Origin: Bradyrhizobium iriomotense
GTDB lineage: Bacteria; Pseudomonadota; Alphaproteobacteria; Rhizobiales; Xanthobacteraceae
DNA length: 64,000 nucleotides
Direction: 5' to 3'
NCBI RefSeq assembly: GCF_018129405.1
Contig: NZ_JAFCLP010000013.1
Location: forward strand, 155,054-219,053
Shown: positions 8,320-16,148 of the stretch, in pieces
How positions within the stretch are numbered: position 1 is the stretch's first letter
How the letters are laid out: each line of letters opens with the position of its first letter
Translations under genes and position numbers: made by a program
The notes under the pieces: model-generated
What the model saw: the letters and a program-made list of their open reading frames with translations, nothing else
Database searches by the model: none
What the model was told of the DNA's origin: nothing

Positions 8320-9300
8320 TCAGGCTTTTCGCGCCGCGCCATAGCGCGCGGCCATCGCCCGGGTCATCTCGGCCATCTTCTCGCGGAGGTCGGCCGGCTC
8401 CAGCACTTCGGCCTCGGGGCCGAGCCGCAGCAATTCGGCTGCGGCGTGCCATGACGTCTTGCCGGTCGGCACCCGCGCGATGCGCCAGCCGTCCGCGTCA
8501 GTGGTCTCTTCGATCTCCGTGCGCGCCTTGACGTAAGGCTGGCTCAACGCGTCCAGCAGCTTGACGCCGAATGGCGACAGCCGGACGACCGCGACATTGG
8601 GGTGCATCTCGGCTTCGAGGCGAAGTGTCGCAGCCTGCCAATAGGCGGCGAGATCGAAATCGGCGGGACGAGCGAAGCGGTCGTCGAGCGCGGTGCAGTC
8701 GAGCACGCGCGCCACGCGATAGGTCCGCACGGTGCCGTCGACTTGTCCGGCGAGATACCAGCTGCCGCCCTTCAGCACGAGGCCGAGCGGCGCGACACGG
8801 CGCTGCTTCTCCGCGCGCCAGCTCCGGTAGCGGATCTTGATCAGCGTTCCGCGCAGCACCGCACCGGCGATGCTGCGCAGATGCTTCGGCTCTTCCGCCT
8901 CGCCGAACCAGCCCGGTGCGTCCAGGTGAAAGCGCTCCTGCATCCGCCCGGCGTCCTCGCGCAGATTCGCGGGCAGCGCGGCCATCAGCTTGTTCTGCGC
9001 GGCGATCATCGCCGCATCGAGCCCGAGCGCCGCCGCCGGTCCCGGCAGTCCGGCCAGGAACAGAGCTTCCGCCTCGTTCTGCGACAGGCCGTTCAGCCGG
9101 ACGCGATAACCGTCGAGCAGGCGATAGCCGCCCTCCGCACCGCGGTCCGCATAAACAGGAACGCCGGAGGCCGCGAGCGCGTCGATGTCGCGATAGATCG
9201 TGCGCACCGACACCTCGCAGGCTTCCGCGAGCTCGGGCGCGGTGACCTGCCCCCTGGCCTGGAGGGTGGTGAGGATCGACAGCATCCGGCTCGCGCGCAT
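8320..9300 (-). CDS. YafY-type HTH/WYL-domain transcriptional regulator
   Basis: 326 residues. An N-terminal HTH_11 winged helix (LTTLQARGQVTAPELAEACE then VRTIYRDIDALAASGVPVYA) is followed by a WYL domain around residues 140-230 (VAPLGLVLKGGSWYLAGQ) and a WCX C-terminal domain. Such regulators are repressors or activators that sense unknown ligands. It is transcribed divergently from a GST gene, and a perfect palindrome occupies the intergenic space, so autoregulation and control of the GST gene are likely. Confidence 0.88.
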   Translation of the reverse strand: MRASRMLSILTTLQARGQVTAPELAEACEVSVRTIYRDIDALAASGVPVYADRGAEGGYRLLDGYRVRLNGLSQNEAEALFLAGLPGPAAALGLDAAMIAAQNKLMAALPANLREDAGRMQERFHLDAPGWFGEAEEPKHLRSIAGAVLRGTLIKIRYRSWRAEKQRRVAPLGLVLKGGSWYLAGQVDGTVRTYRVARVLDCTALDDRFARPADFDLAAYWQAATLRLEAEMHPNVAVVRLSPFGVKLLDALSQPYVKARTEIEETTDADGWRIARVPTGKTSWHAAAELLRLGPEAEVLEPADLREKMAEMTRAMAARYGAARKA

Positions 9301-9312
9301 GATTTCCTTAAA

Positions 9313-9341
9313 CCATACCTGACACAGGATGTCAGGTATGG
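9313..9341. promoter_or_regulatory. Perfect palindromic operator between WYL regulator and GST gene
   Basis: CCATACCTGACA and its exact inverse TGTCAGGTATGG are separated by CAGGA. Twelve perfect base pairs per arm in an 87-bp divergent intergenic region make this the probable binding site of the WYL regulator encoded at 8320-9300. Confidence 0.75.
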
Positions 9342-9387
9342 GCCGCTACAAGATGCGCCTTGCCAGACGGCACCCAGGAGACCCGCC

Positions 9388-10032
9388 ATGACCGATTCCC
9401 ACCGCATCACGCTGTATTATTCGCCGCAGACGCGCGCCACCGGCACGCGGGTGTTGCTGGAAGAATTGGGGGCGCCTTACGATCTACACGTCCTCAACAT
9501 GAAGGCCGGCGAACAGCGCCAAGCCTCCTATCTCGCCGTCAATCCACTGGGCAAGGTGCCGGCGGTCCGCCACGGCGAGGCGCTGGTGACCGAGCAGGTC
9601 GCGATCACGATCTACCTCGCCGATCTCTTCCCGCAGGCCGGGCTGACGCCCGCGCTGAACGATCAGCTGCGCGGCCCTTATTTGCGCTGGATCGCCTATT
9701 ACGGCTCATCGTTCGAGCCAGCCTTGATCGACAAGTTCATGCAGCGCGAGCCGGCGCCGATCACGCAATCGCCCTATGCCGATTACGACACCATGTTGGG
9801 TGCGCTCGAGGCGCAGCTGTCGAAGGGACCGTATCTGCTCGGCGAGCGCATGACGGCCGCGGACGTGTTGTGGGGCGTCGCCCTCAGCTGGACCATGATG
9901 TTCGGCATCGTGCCGAAGAAGGACGTGTTCGTCCGCTATGCCGAGCGCATGACCTCGCGGCCGGCATTCCAGCGCATCACTGCGGCGGATGAGGAGATGG
10001 CCGCGCAGCATGCCAGGGCGGCTGGGGCCTGA
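9388..10032 (+). CDS. Glutathione S-transferase family protein
   Basis: 214 residues from the ATG at 9388 with AGGAG seven bases upstream. The N-terminal thioredoxin-like domain (ITLYYSPQTRATGTRVLLEE, then NPLGKVPAV with the cis-proline and an E-Q pair for glutathione gamma-Glu binding) is followed by an all-helical C-terminal domain with YLLGERMTAADV, the N-capping box of GSTs. It is divergent from the WYL regulator and presumably under its control. It likely serves in detoxification or glutathione-linked catabolism; the substrate is unknown. Confidence 0.86.
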   Translation: MTDSHRITLYYSPQTRATGTRVLLEELGAPYDLHVLNMKAGEQRQASYLAVNPLGKVPAVRHGEALVTEQVAITIYLADLFPQAGLTPALNDQLRGPYLRWIAYYGSSFEPALIDKFMQREPAPITQSPYADYDTMLGALEAQLSKGPYLLGERMTAADVLWGVALSWTMMFGIVPKKDVFVRYAERMTSRPAFQRITAADEEMAAQHARAAGA

Positions 10033-10050
10033 GCGGGCGCCTCAATCTCC

Positions 10051-10190
10051 GCTGTCGTCCCGGGCAAGCGTAAGCGCAGACCCGGGACCCATAACCACAG
10101 GGTCGAGTTTGGCGAAGATTCGGAGTTGCCAGCTCTGCGCTAAAACCACTCCCTGTGGTTATGGGTCCCGGCCTGCGCCGGGACGACAGC
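10051..10190. repeat. Dispersed long-hairpin repeat, GTCGTCC family
   Basis: GCTGTCGTCCCGG at the left end is inverted as CCGGGACGACAGC at the right end, with an internal pair CCATAACCACAGG / CCTGTGGTTATGG. A related copy is at 60808-60928. It fills the space between the GST gene and the convergent crotonase gene. Confidence 0.75.
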
Positions 10191-10215
10191 GAGTATGCAG
10201 CGAGCCGATCGCCCC

Positions 10216-11001
10216 TCAAAACTTCGGCGCCCGCTTCTCCGCGAACGCCCTGATGCCTTCCTTGATCTCGTCGCCGCGCATGCTGTCGCGGTGGCGCTGG
10301 TCGGCGGCAGCTTCGTCCAGCTCGCCGCGGGCGAATTCGTTGATCGCGCGCTTCATGCCGCGCATCGCCTGCGGTGCGTTACCGGCGAGGATGTTGGCGA
10401 GCTTGTCGACCTCCTCGTCGAGCGTCTCTTCCGGCACCATGGCGGTGAGATAGCCGATGCGCAGCATCTCCGGGGCGGTGATCTTCTGCGCGGTCAGGAA
10501 CAGCTTCTTCGCATTGTCGACGCCGAGCCGCGTCACGTAGCGCTTGATGCCGCTCCGGTAGTAATGCAGCCCGAGCCGCGCCGCCGGCATGAACATCTCG
10601 GCGGTGTCGACGCCGATGCGGAAATCGCAGGCGAGCGCGAGGTCGGTCGAGCCGCCATAGACGCCGCCATTGAGCCGGCAGATCGTCGGCACGCCCAGAT
10701 CCTCCAGCCGGTTGACGACCACCTCGAAGGCGGAGCCCGCGCTCTGCTGCTCGTTCGCGCTCACCGCACGCTCGGCGACCGAATTGAGATCGTAGCCGGC
10801 GGAGAAGGCGCGACCCGTGCCGGTCAGCACCAGCACGCGGATGGCAGGATCGGCCTCGACAGCGTCGAACAGTCTGACGAGCTCGCCGAGGTCCTCGGCC
10901 TGGAGCCGGTTGAGATGTTTGGGCCGGTTGAGGCGGATGGTGGCGCGTGCGCCGGTGATTTCGAGCACAGGGCTGGATGCCGCGTCGGTGATATCCGACA
11001 T
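10216..11001 (-). CDS. Crotonase-superfamily protein (enoyl-CoA hydratase/isomerase-like) with altered active site
   Basis: 261 residues with the crotonase fold: the first oxyanion-hole segment is RAFSAGYDLNS and the second is NGGVYGGSTDLALACDFRIG. Compared with rat mitochondrial enoyl-CoA hydratase, the Glu144 position is Asp (GGSTDLA) and the Glu164 position is Ala (FMPAARLG). The two catalytic glutamates of a hydratase are thus not both present, so isomerase, hydrolase or another CoA chemistry is more likely. It starts 12 bp after the stop of the K+ channel gene and may be co-transcribed with it. Confidence 0.83.
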   Translation of the reverse strand: MSDITDAASSPVLEITGARATIRLNRPKHLNRLQAEDLGELVRLFDAVEADPAIRVLVLTGTGRAFSAGYDLNSVAERAVSANEQQSAGSAFEVVVNRLEDLGVPTICRLNGGVYGGSTDLALACDFRIGVDTAEMFMPAARLGLHYYRSGIKRYVTRLGVDNAKKLFLTAQKITAPEMLRIGYLTAMVPEETLDEEVDKLANILAGNAPQAMRGMKRAINEFARGELDEAAADQRHRDSMRGDEIKEGIRAFAEKRAPKF

Positions 11002-11013
11002 TCTTGTCTCCTT

Positions 11014-12120
11014 TTATTTGTTTTCGAGCGCGCGGCGTTTTGCTTCCGCATCGATGGTCTCGGCGAGATCGGGATGCCGCGCCATCAGCACGCGGAAGTC
11101 GACGAGGTCGAGCACCAGCAGCCGCGACACCTTCGTGGTCGAGACGTTGGCGCCGCGCAAATTGTTGCCGAGCAGCGCCATCTCGCCGAAGAAGGCGCCC
11201 TCGCCGAGCTGCACCTTCTTGCCGGGCAGGTCGACCTCGACCTCGCCGGCGGCGATGAAATACATGCAGTCGCCCTGCGCACCCTTGCGGATGATCATGG
11301 TGCGCGCCGGCAGCTCCATGGTCCGCAGCATGTGGGTGACGTCGGCGATGGCGGCAGGTCCGAGCGCTGCGAAGAACGGCACCTTGCTGACGGATTCCCA
11401 GGTCTTGAGGAAATTGTCGCGCCGCGTCTCCGCGGCAAAGCCGGTCGCCAAAATACCGGTCCAGAGGCCGAACACGCCGAGGCCGGAAATCATCACCAGC
11501 GCCGCCACGATGCGACCCAGCGGCGTGACCGGTACGACGTCGCCGTAGCCGGTCGTGGTGAGGGTTACGACGGCCCACCACAATGCGGCCGGAACGCTGC
11601 CGAACGTCTGCGGCTGCACGTCCCGCTCCAGGAAATATTCGGCGACGGAGGCGAGGAAGACCACCATCAGGAAGATCACGAGCACGCTGACCAGCGGTCC
11701 CGATTCCAGCACCAGCACGCGACGGAGCTGCCGCAGGCCGGGAATTCCCGGCACCACCTTCAGCACCCAGAGCACGCTGAGCAGCCAGGCCGTCTTCGGC
11801 TCGACGCCCAGAACCAGCGCAACAGGCACGGCCAGCGCCCCGATCGCGTCGACGATGCCGGCGGAGGAGGACATGTAGAGCGCAAGGCGCCCCGTTCGCG
11901 CCATGTGGCGCAGCCGGACCAGCCATTCGAACACGAAGTAGGCGAGACAGGTCCAGAGCAGGCCGCTGACCCAGCCGCTCGCCTCATTGGCTCGGTTGTC
12001 CGTCAGCAGCACCATGCTGAGTACGCCGACGCCAACGGCCACATAGGCCGCCTTGGTCATGTTGCGGCCGGCTGTGGCGGCCGCAAACTGGGCCAGAGCG
12101 GTGATCAGCGGCTTGGACAT
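11014..12120 (-). CDS. Cyclic-nucleotide-gated potassium channel, MloK1-like
   Basis: 368 residues, close to the 355 of the rhizobial channel MloK1. Six membrane segments occupy about residues 25-235. The S4 region is poor in positive charges, and the pore holds the K+ selectivity filter TTTGYGD. A C-terminal cyclic-nucleotide-binding domain follows, with the phosphate-binding cassette GEGAFFGEMALLGNNLRGAN; the conserved Arg of that cassette is present. There is no long C-linker, as in MloK1. It is likely an inner-membrane K+ channel opened by cAMP. The gene lies upstream of a crotonase gene in the same direction, an odd pairing. Confidence 0.9.
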   Translation of the reverse strand: MSKPLITALAQFAAATAGRNMTKAAYVAVGVGVLSMVLLTDNRANEASGWVSGLLWTCLAYFVFEWLVRLRHMARTGRLALYMSSSAGIVDAIGALAVPVALVLGVEPKTAWLLSVLWVLKVVPGIPGLRQLRRVLVLESGPLVSVLVIFLMVVFLASVAEYFLERDVQPQTFGSVPAALWWAVVTLTTTGYGDVVPVTPLGRIVAALVMISGLGVFGLWTGILATGFAAETRRDNFLKTWESVSKVPFFAALGPAAIADVTHMLRTMELPARTMIIRKGAQGDCMYFIAAGEVEVDLPGKKVQLGEGAFFGEMALLGNNLRGANVSTTKVSRLLVLDLVDFRVLMARHPDLAETIDAEAKRRALENK

Positions 12121-12272
12121 GCGGGAAGGCGGCTCGGTCCTGGTTCTTGCAGGCCCGGATGGGGCCTTGGCGCGCCAAAGTGCCCGCCCGGACCGGGGCC
12201 GTCAACGACGGGCGCGGGCTGCAGGGTCTTCGAATCGGCAGACAAAGGTGGGGGCGGCGGCCGGCCGAGCCG

Positions 12273-12491
12273 TTACCTGAAATGCGGCGGCTCGTCGTAG
12301 CCGCGGCGGCTGCTGAAGAAGAGCAGGACCATCAGGCCGATGCCGACGATGACGGAGAATCCGGCCCCCAGGGCGAGGGCCACATAGCCTTCCGTCGGGA
12401 TCGGCTCGCCTTCGACCGCCATCGCGGAATAAGCGAAATAGCCCACCGCCGCCAGCATTCCCAGGAGGAAGATCATCAGGAGTATACGCAT
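12273..12491 (-). CDS. Small two-helix membrane protein of unknown function
   Basis: 72 residues with two hydrophobic segments (about residues 2-24 and 38-60), a short acidic loop (VEGEPIPTEGY) and a charged tail (SSRRGYDEPPHFR). The ATG is preceded by GAGAAAC. No family is recognised. It lies between the K+ channel gene and a repeat-rich gap. Confidence 0.6.
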   Translation of the reverse strand: MRILLMIFLLGMLAAVGYFAYSAMAVEGEPIPTEGYVALALGAGFSVIVGIGLMVLLFFSSRRGYDEPPHFR

Positions 12492-12657
12492 GGTGCGTTT
12501 CTCCGGTTGTATCCGGTAACCAACGGTTGCGGGTCGAGCCGGTTCCAGGCGGGGTGCCGACCGATGGAGCGGGAAACTTACGGCAGGGCCATCGCTTATG
12601 GCGTCTCGGCGGCGGTCTGCGCGCGCCTCGTCCTTCGAGACGATGTCGCGACTTCAG

Positions 12658-12830
12658 TCTCGTGCCCCGGACGCAGCGCAGCACCACAAGCGCGTTTACG
12701 CGCGTCTTCGACGCGCTATGGTGATGCGCTGCAGAGCCGGGGCCCACGCAGCAGCGCACGGTGCGGCTTCCTGGGTCCCGGCTCAGCGCTGCAACGCCTT
12801 CGGCATTGCAGCTTGTCCGGGACACCAGAG
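12658..12830. repeat. Intergenic repeat block
   Basis: The 360-bp space 12492-12854 has no credible gene. It contains GTGCCCCGGACGCAGCGCAG and its partial inverse CTGCAGAGCCGGGGC, then GGGTCCCGG and TTGTCCGGGACAC. These are the CCCGGAC-type palindromic modules common in Bradyrhizobium intergenic DNA. Confidence 0.5.
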
Positions 12831-12854
12831 TGGCGTGTTGTCCAGCCCGTGCGA

Positions 12855-14300
12855 TCAAGCGCTCTGCGCGGTCTTCACCACCACGACATTGCTCTCGTCG
12901 AGCGGGGGCGCTGCGGCGTCGCGCGGGGCCTTCTCGGCTTCGCCGGCGTGGCGCTTGAGGTAGTCGCGACGCATGCCGATCTCGTCGCGGACGAATTCGT
13001 AGCCGAGCTTGAAGGTGTCGAGCCCGTCGGTACTGATCGTACCGTCCCTGAGGCCGATGACGGCGCCCCGCAAGATACCTTCCAGCTCGTCCTGCAGACA
13101 TTCGAGCTGGTCCAGCGAATGGGCGTGCTCGATGCGCTCGCCGATATCGAGAATGGCGGTGGAGAGCTCGCTGGCCTTCTCCGGCGCGATCCTCGTGATC
13201 TTGGCGTAGATCGCGGCGAAGATCGTGCCGATGACGCTGAGCGCGGCGGCGCCCAGATACATCATGTCGCTGTACTTATCCATGAACGACTTGGTGTCGT
13301 CGTTGATGTAGTCCGCCGCGCCCTGATGCGCCATCACGAAGGCGTCCTTCTCGACGGAGGCCGGCTCGATTCTGCTGGCGAAGCCACTGTCGAGCCCGAG
13401 GGCGGACTTGTTCTCGTAGATGGTGCGCGCCAGCTCGCCCGCCGTGGTCACCGACATCCGGGATTGCGTGACCAGCAGCCATTCGAGCCCGATCGTCTCG
13501 AGATCGTCGTCGGGAATTTCAGGCGAGGCCGACAGCATGCCGGCCGTCAGCGTCTCCTCCGAAATGCCGGGGAATTTGCGCGCCAGCGCCTTGACCTCGT
13601 CGATCGCGTTGAGCGTGAAGCCGCCGCGTTTGGCGACCTGCTCATAGCTCTTGTCCCGCACCGCTTTCGAAGCGTGGACGATGGCGATCACCGCACCGAA
13701 GCCGTTTGCCGGCGCCAACAGCTTGTCGAGCGTTGCGCCCTGCGGCGCCATCTGGACCTTCGCGGCATCAGGCCCCTCGGGAATGTCGAGAATGCCGCGG
13801 ACGAAGGCGAGCGAGGATTCGTTCTCGGCGAGGACGGCGACCTTCTTCTTCTTCAACTCGGCGAGCGACTTGATCTTCCTGTTGCCGGGTCCGAGCAGGA
13901 GCACGAGGTCGTGCTCGAGGATCGCGAGCGTGCGCGCCCGCAGCGGCACCTTGGCGTCGGTGCGCAGCACGGCGAGGTCGGCCTGCCGGCGGTCGAACTG
14001 CGCGAGTGCCTTGGCGTTATCGCCGCTATTGACGATCTTGATCCGGAAGCGCGAGGCGTTGTTCTTCAACACCGTGGCGAGCTTGGCGGCGAACAGCGCC
14101 TCGTCGCTGTTGGGGGCGCCGACGGCAAAGGTCAGCGTCTCCGAATTGTGCAGCATGGCACGGCCGCCCCAGACGGTGGCAAGCGACAGCAGCAGGGTCA
14201 GCACGACGTAGAGCAACACCTGCTGCTGATTGGTCTTGATCACCTTGGGGCGCCGCGGCGGCGGCTCGGTCGGCGACGAGGTGGGGCCTTCGGTACTCAT
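12855..14300 (-). CDS. TAXI-family TRAP solute-binding protein, membrane anchored
   Basis: 481 residues from the ATG at 14300 (MSTEGPTSSPTEPPPRRP); the frame extends upstream to 14354. A proline-rich cytoplasmic leader is followed by one membrane segment (QQVLLYVVLTLLLSLATVWG), then a periplasmic type-II binding domain of the TAXI/NMT1 kind (LTFAVGAPNSDEALFAAKL; QADLAVLRTDA; KKKKVAVLAEN). A second membrane segment (LGAAALSVIGTIFAAIYAKI) leads to a roughly 90-residue soluble helical tail. No TRAP permease gene is adjacent, so it may be a sensor-like or orphan binding protein rather than a transporter part. Confidence 0.78.
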   Translation of the reverse strand: MSTEGPTSSPTEPPPRRPKVIKTNQQQVLLYVVLTLLLSLATVWGGRAMLHNSETLTFAVGAPNSDEALFAAKLATVLKNNASRFRIKIVNSGDNAKALAQFDRRQADLAVLRTDAKVPLRARTLAILEHDLVLLLGPGNRKIKSLAELKKKKVAVLAENESSLAFVRGILDIPEGPDAAKVQMAPQGATLDKLLAPANGFGAVIAIVHASKAVRDKSYEQVAKRGGFTLNAIDEVKALARKFPGISEETLTAGMLSASPEIPDDDLETIGLEWLLVTQSRMSVTTAGELARTIYENKSALGLDSGFASRIEPASVEKDAFVMAHQGAADYINDDTKSFMDKYSDMMYLGAAALSVIGTIFAAIYAKITRIAPEKASELSTAILDIGERIEHAHSLDQLECLQDELEGILRGAVIGLRDGTISTDGLDTFKLGYEFVRDEIGMRRDYLKRHAGEAEKAPRDAAAPPLDESNVVVVKTAQSA

Positions 14301-14354
14301 GGCAGCACTCTTGGCCTTATTCTTCGGTGGCAGGCGGCTCGCTGGTGTGATCAC

Positions 14355-14636
14355 TGCGGGCGCCCTGTAATTCGTAAACGCCTGAAAAAAGAACGATATT
14401 CTCTGCCACCAATGATATCTCGAAGGTCGCGGAATGCAAATTTCGAGCCGGAGGTAACCTTACTCGACGCGGGCGCGGCGATTGGTCATCCTATCACCAG
14501 TTAGCCACAGTTTGCGATTTTCCGGTTCCCCCCGGCTGCATTCCGCCGCGGGAGATGTCATAAATTGTCCGTCCCGGCGATTTGACCGGTCCAAGAAGAA
14601 GTTGCGCTGAACGCTCCAATCTTTCTTGTCACGTCA
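14355..14636. other. Intergenic gap with no recognised gene
   Basis: These 280 bp separate the divergent TAXI-protein and DUF3307-like genes and must hold both promoters. I see AT-richer stretches around 14385-14420 but no convincing operator or hairpin. Confidence 0.4.
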
Positions 14637-15053
14637 ATGAGGGCGTCAGCTTTGTCGTTTCCTTCCATGTCCTCGGCGGTTCCGGTCGAAGCGCTCATTG
14701 GCTGGATGCTGCTGCTCACCTTCAAGCACATCATCGCCGATTTCGTCCTCCAGACTGCCTGGATGGCGCATGGCAAGGACCAGAAGCACGGCTGGGCCCT
14801 GCCGCTGCTGGTGCATTGCCTGGTTCACCTTGCGGTCGCGCTGCCGCTGATCGTGATCGTCGCGCCGAAATTCTGGTTCGTGGCTTTCATCGACTTCCTG
14901 ATCCACATCACGATCGACCGCGCCAAGGGATTCGTCTCCGCCAATTTCGGGGTCGACCTTTCGCATCCCTGGTTCTGGACCCTGATCGGCGTCGACCAGG
15001 CGCTGCACCACCTGACCGGTTTCGGCCTTTCCATCTTCATGGCGGCGAACTAA
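14637..15053 (+). CDS. DUF3307-like integral membrane protein
   Basis: 138 residues; an alternative ATG at 14667 (MSSAVPVEALIGWML) would give 128, and neither has a clear ribosome site. Four hydrophobic segments and the motifs FKHIIADFVLQTAWM near the N terminus and LVHCLVHLAVALPL then DQALHHLTGF near the C terminus match the DUF3307 pattern of conserved histidines in membrane helices. The function is unknown. Confidence 0.75.
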   Translation: MRASALSFPSMSSAVPVEALIGWMLLLTFKHIIADFVLQTAWMAHGKDQKHGWALPLLVHCLVHLAVALPLIVIVAPKFWFVAFIDFLIHITIDRAKGFVSANFGVDLSHPWFWTLIGVDQALHHLTGFGLSIFMAAN

Positions 15054-15063
15054 CTGCTCACAT

Positions 15064-15146
15064 CCGTCATTCCGGGGCTCGCGAAGCGAGAACCCGGAAT
15101 CTCGAGATTCCGGGTTCGGTCCTGCGGACCGCCCCGGAATGACGGA
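15064..15146. repeat. Dispersed palindromic repeat, CATTCCGGGGC family
   Basis: TCCGTCATTCCGGGGC is exactly inverted as GCCCCGGAATGACGGA, with an inner palindrome CCCGGAATCTCGAGATTCCG. Further copies are at 30187-30266, 57835-57914 and 62138-62235. It begins 10 bp after the stop of the DUF3307-like gene and could act in termination. Confidence 0.8.
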
Positions 15147-15180
15147 CGAGGCAGAGGGCGCTCTGGAATAGCTGCTTGGC

Positions 15181-15297
15181 CTTCATGGTTCGAGACGCGC
15201 CGTAAGGCGGCGCTCCTCACCATGAGGATTTGGCATTTCGCCGCGAACCAAGACCTCATCCTGAGGGCCCGCCGAAGGCGGGCGTCTCGAAGGATGG
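15181..15297. repeat. Intergenic repeat, CTTCATGGTTCGAGACG family
   Basis: CATGGTTCGAGACGC / CCTCACCATGAGG and CCTCATCCTGAGG / GGCGTCTCGAAGGATG are two hairpin-forming modules of a repeat common in Bradyrhizobium. Together with the preceding element it fills most of the 380-bp gap 15054-15433. Confidence 0.65.
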
Positions 15298-15433
15298 CCG
15301 CAGGGAAGCTGCCTGACGGGTCCCTCTGATTCGCGGCCATGGCGCGAGGGAACCCCGGGTGACTACCGCCCAGCGTGGTTAACCTTTCATTAGAGAATTG
15401 CGCTGCATCTTCCGCACACGAGGGAGAACTGCA

Positions 15434-15832
15434 ATGTTTTCAAGCCGCGACGCCTTTGAAAGCGATTTCTGCCCGGTTCGCGACGAGCTCCTTGGCGAGA
15501 TGTATCGCGCCAGCGAGAGCGGCCTGCCGAGGCTGGTTGAGAGTGTTTCCCCTGACGCACGCGCCCGCCTGGCGCTGTTCTGCTATCGCCGCAGCCATCT
15601 GCACTCGCTGGCGGTCGCGATCGCAGCAAGCTGCAGCGAGCGCGACCTGATCGAAAACGGCGGCCGTGTCGGCTCGACGCTCTACGCGCTGTCGCGTGAG
15701 AGATCGGCCAAATCGTCGCCGTCGCTGTCGGGTGGCCGCAAGCCGATCACGCTGTCGACCAAGCCGCTGTCGGTGCTCGCACCGCTCGATGACGAAATCG
15801 ACGACGAGATCAGCGAAGCCGTTCCCGCCTAA
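15434..15832 (+). CDS. Conserved hypothetical protein
   Basis: 132 residues from the ATG at 15434, which has GGGAG eight bases upstream. No signal peptide or membrane segment. A helical N-terminal part (FESDFCPVRDELLGEMYRAS; LFCYRRSHLHSLAVAIAASC) is followed by a low-complexity, acidic tail (LDDEIDDEISEAVPA). I do not recognise the family. Its stop overlaps the stop of the convergent YkgJ gene by a few bases. Confidence 0.62.
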   Translation: MFSSRDAFESDFCPVRDELLGEMYRASESGLPRLVESVSPDARARLALFCYRRSHLHSLAVAIAASCSERDLIENGGRVGSTLYALSRERSAKSSPSLSGGRKPITLSTKPLSVLAPLDDEIDDEISEAVPA

Positions 15833-16146
15833 ATCGGTTCGATCGCCGGAAGCTTGAACTTCCGCCGCGCCATCGCGCATTCGGCGTCGCCGGGCATGCA
15901 GGTGCGGCACACCTCCGGCCGCATCTCGTAGATGCCGCAGGCTGTCATCTTTCCGATCTCTCCCTGCAACGCCGCGCAGCGATCGCCCTCGCAGCGCATG
16001 CCGGATTGCCGCGCGTTGACCAGCGCTTCCGGAATCGCGGCAAGCTCCTCGTCGCTCTCGATCGAGAAGCGCGGCCAGTTCTGCGAATAGCCGCAGCAGG
16101 CGCCGCAACTCTGGCAGCAGCTCGACAGGTCGATCTCTTGCATCAT
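15829..16146 (-). CDS. YkgJ-family cysteine cluster protein
   Basis: 105 residues from the ATG at 16146 (MMQEIDLSS), with AAGGA upstream. The cysteine pattern is that of the YkgJ/UPF0153 metal-binding family: CCQSCGACC near the N terminus, then MRCEGDRC, ACGIYEMRPEVCRTC, and GDAEC. Family members are thought to bind a zinc or iron-sulfur centre; the role is unknown. It starts two bases after the stop of the upstream WYL regulator gene, so the two form an operon. Confidence 0.85.
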   Translation of the reverse strand: MMQEIDLSSCCQSCGACCGYSQNWPRFSIESDEELAAIPEALVNARQSGMRCEGDRCAALQGEIGKMTACGIYEMRPEVCRTCMPGDAECAMARRKFKLPAIEPI

Positions 16147-16148
16147 CG

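Noticed and set aside
8602-9387. Upstream extension of the GST gene to a start near 8602
   Set aside because: It runs antisense through the WYL regulator. The ATG at 9388 has an AGGAG site and begins the thioredoxin-like domain.
10195-12300. 701-codon open frame on the plus strand
   Set aside because: It is antisense to the crotonase and K+ channel genes, which have clear catalytic and selectivity-filter motifs.
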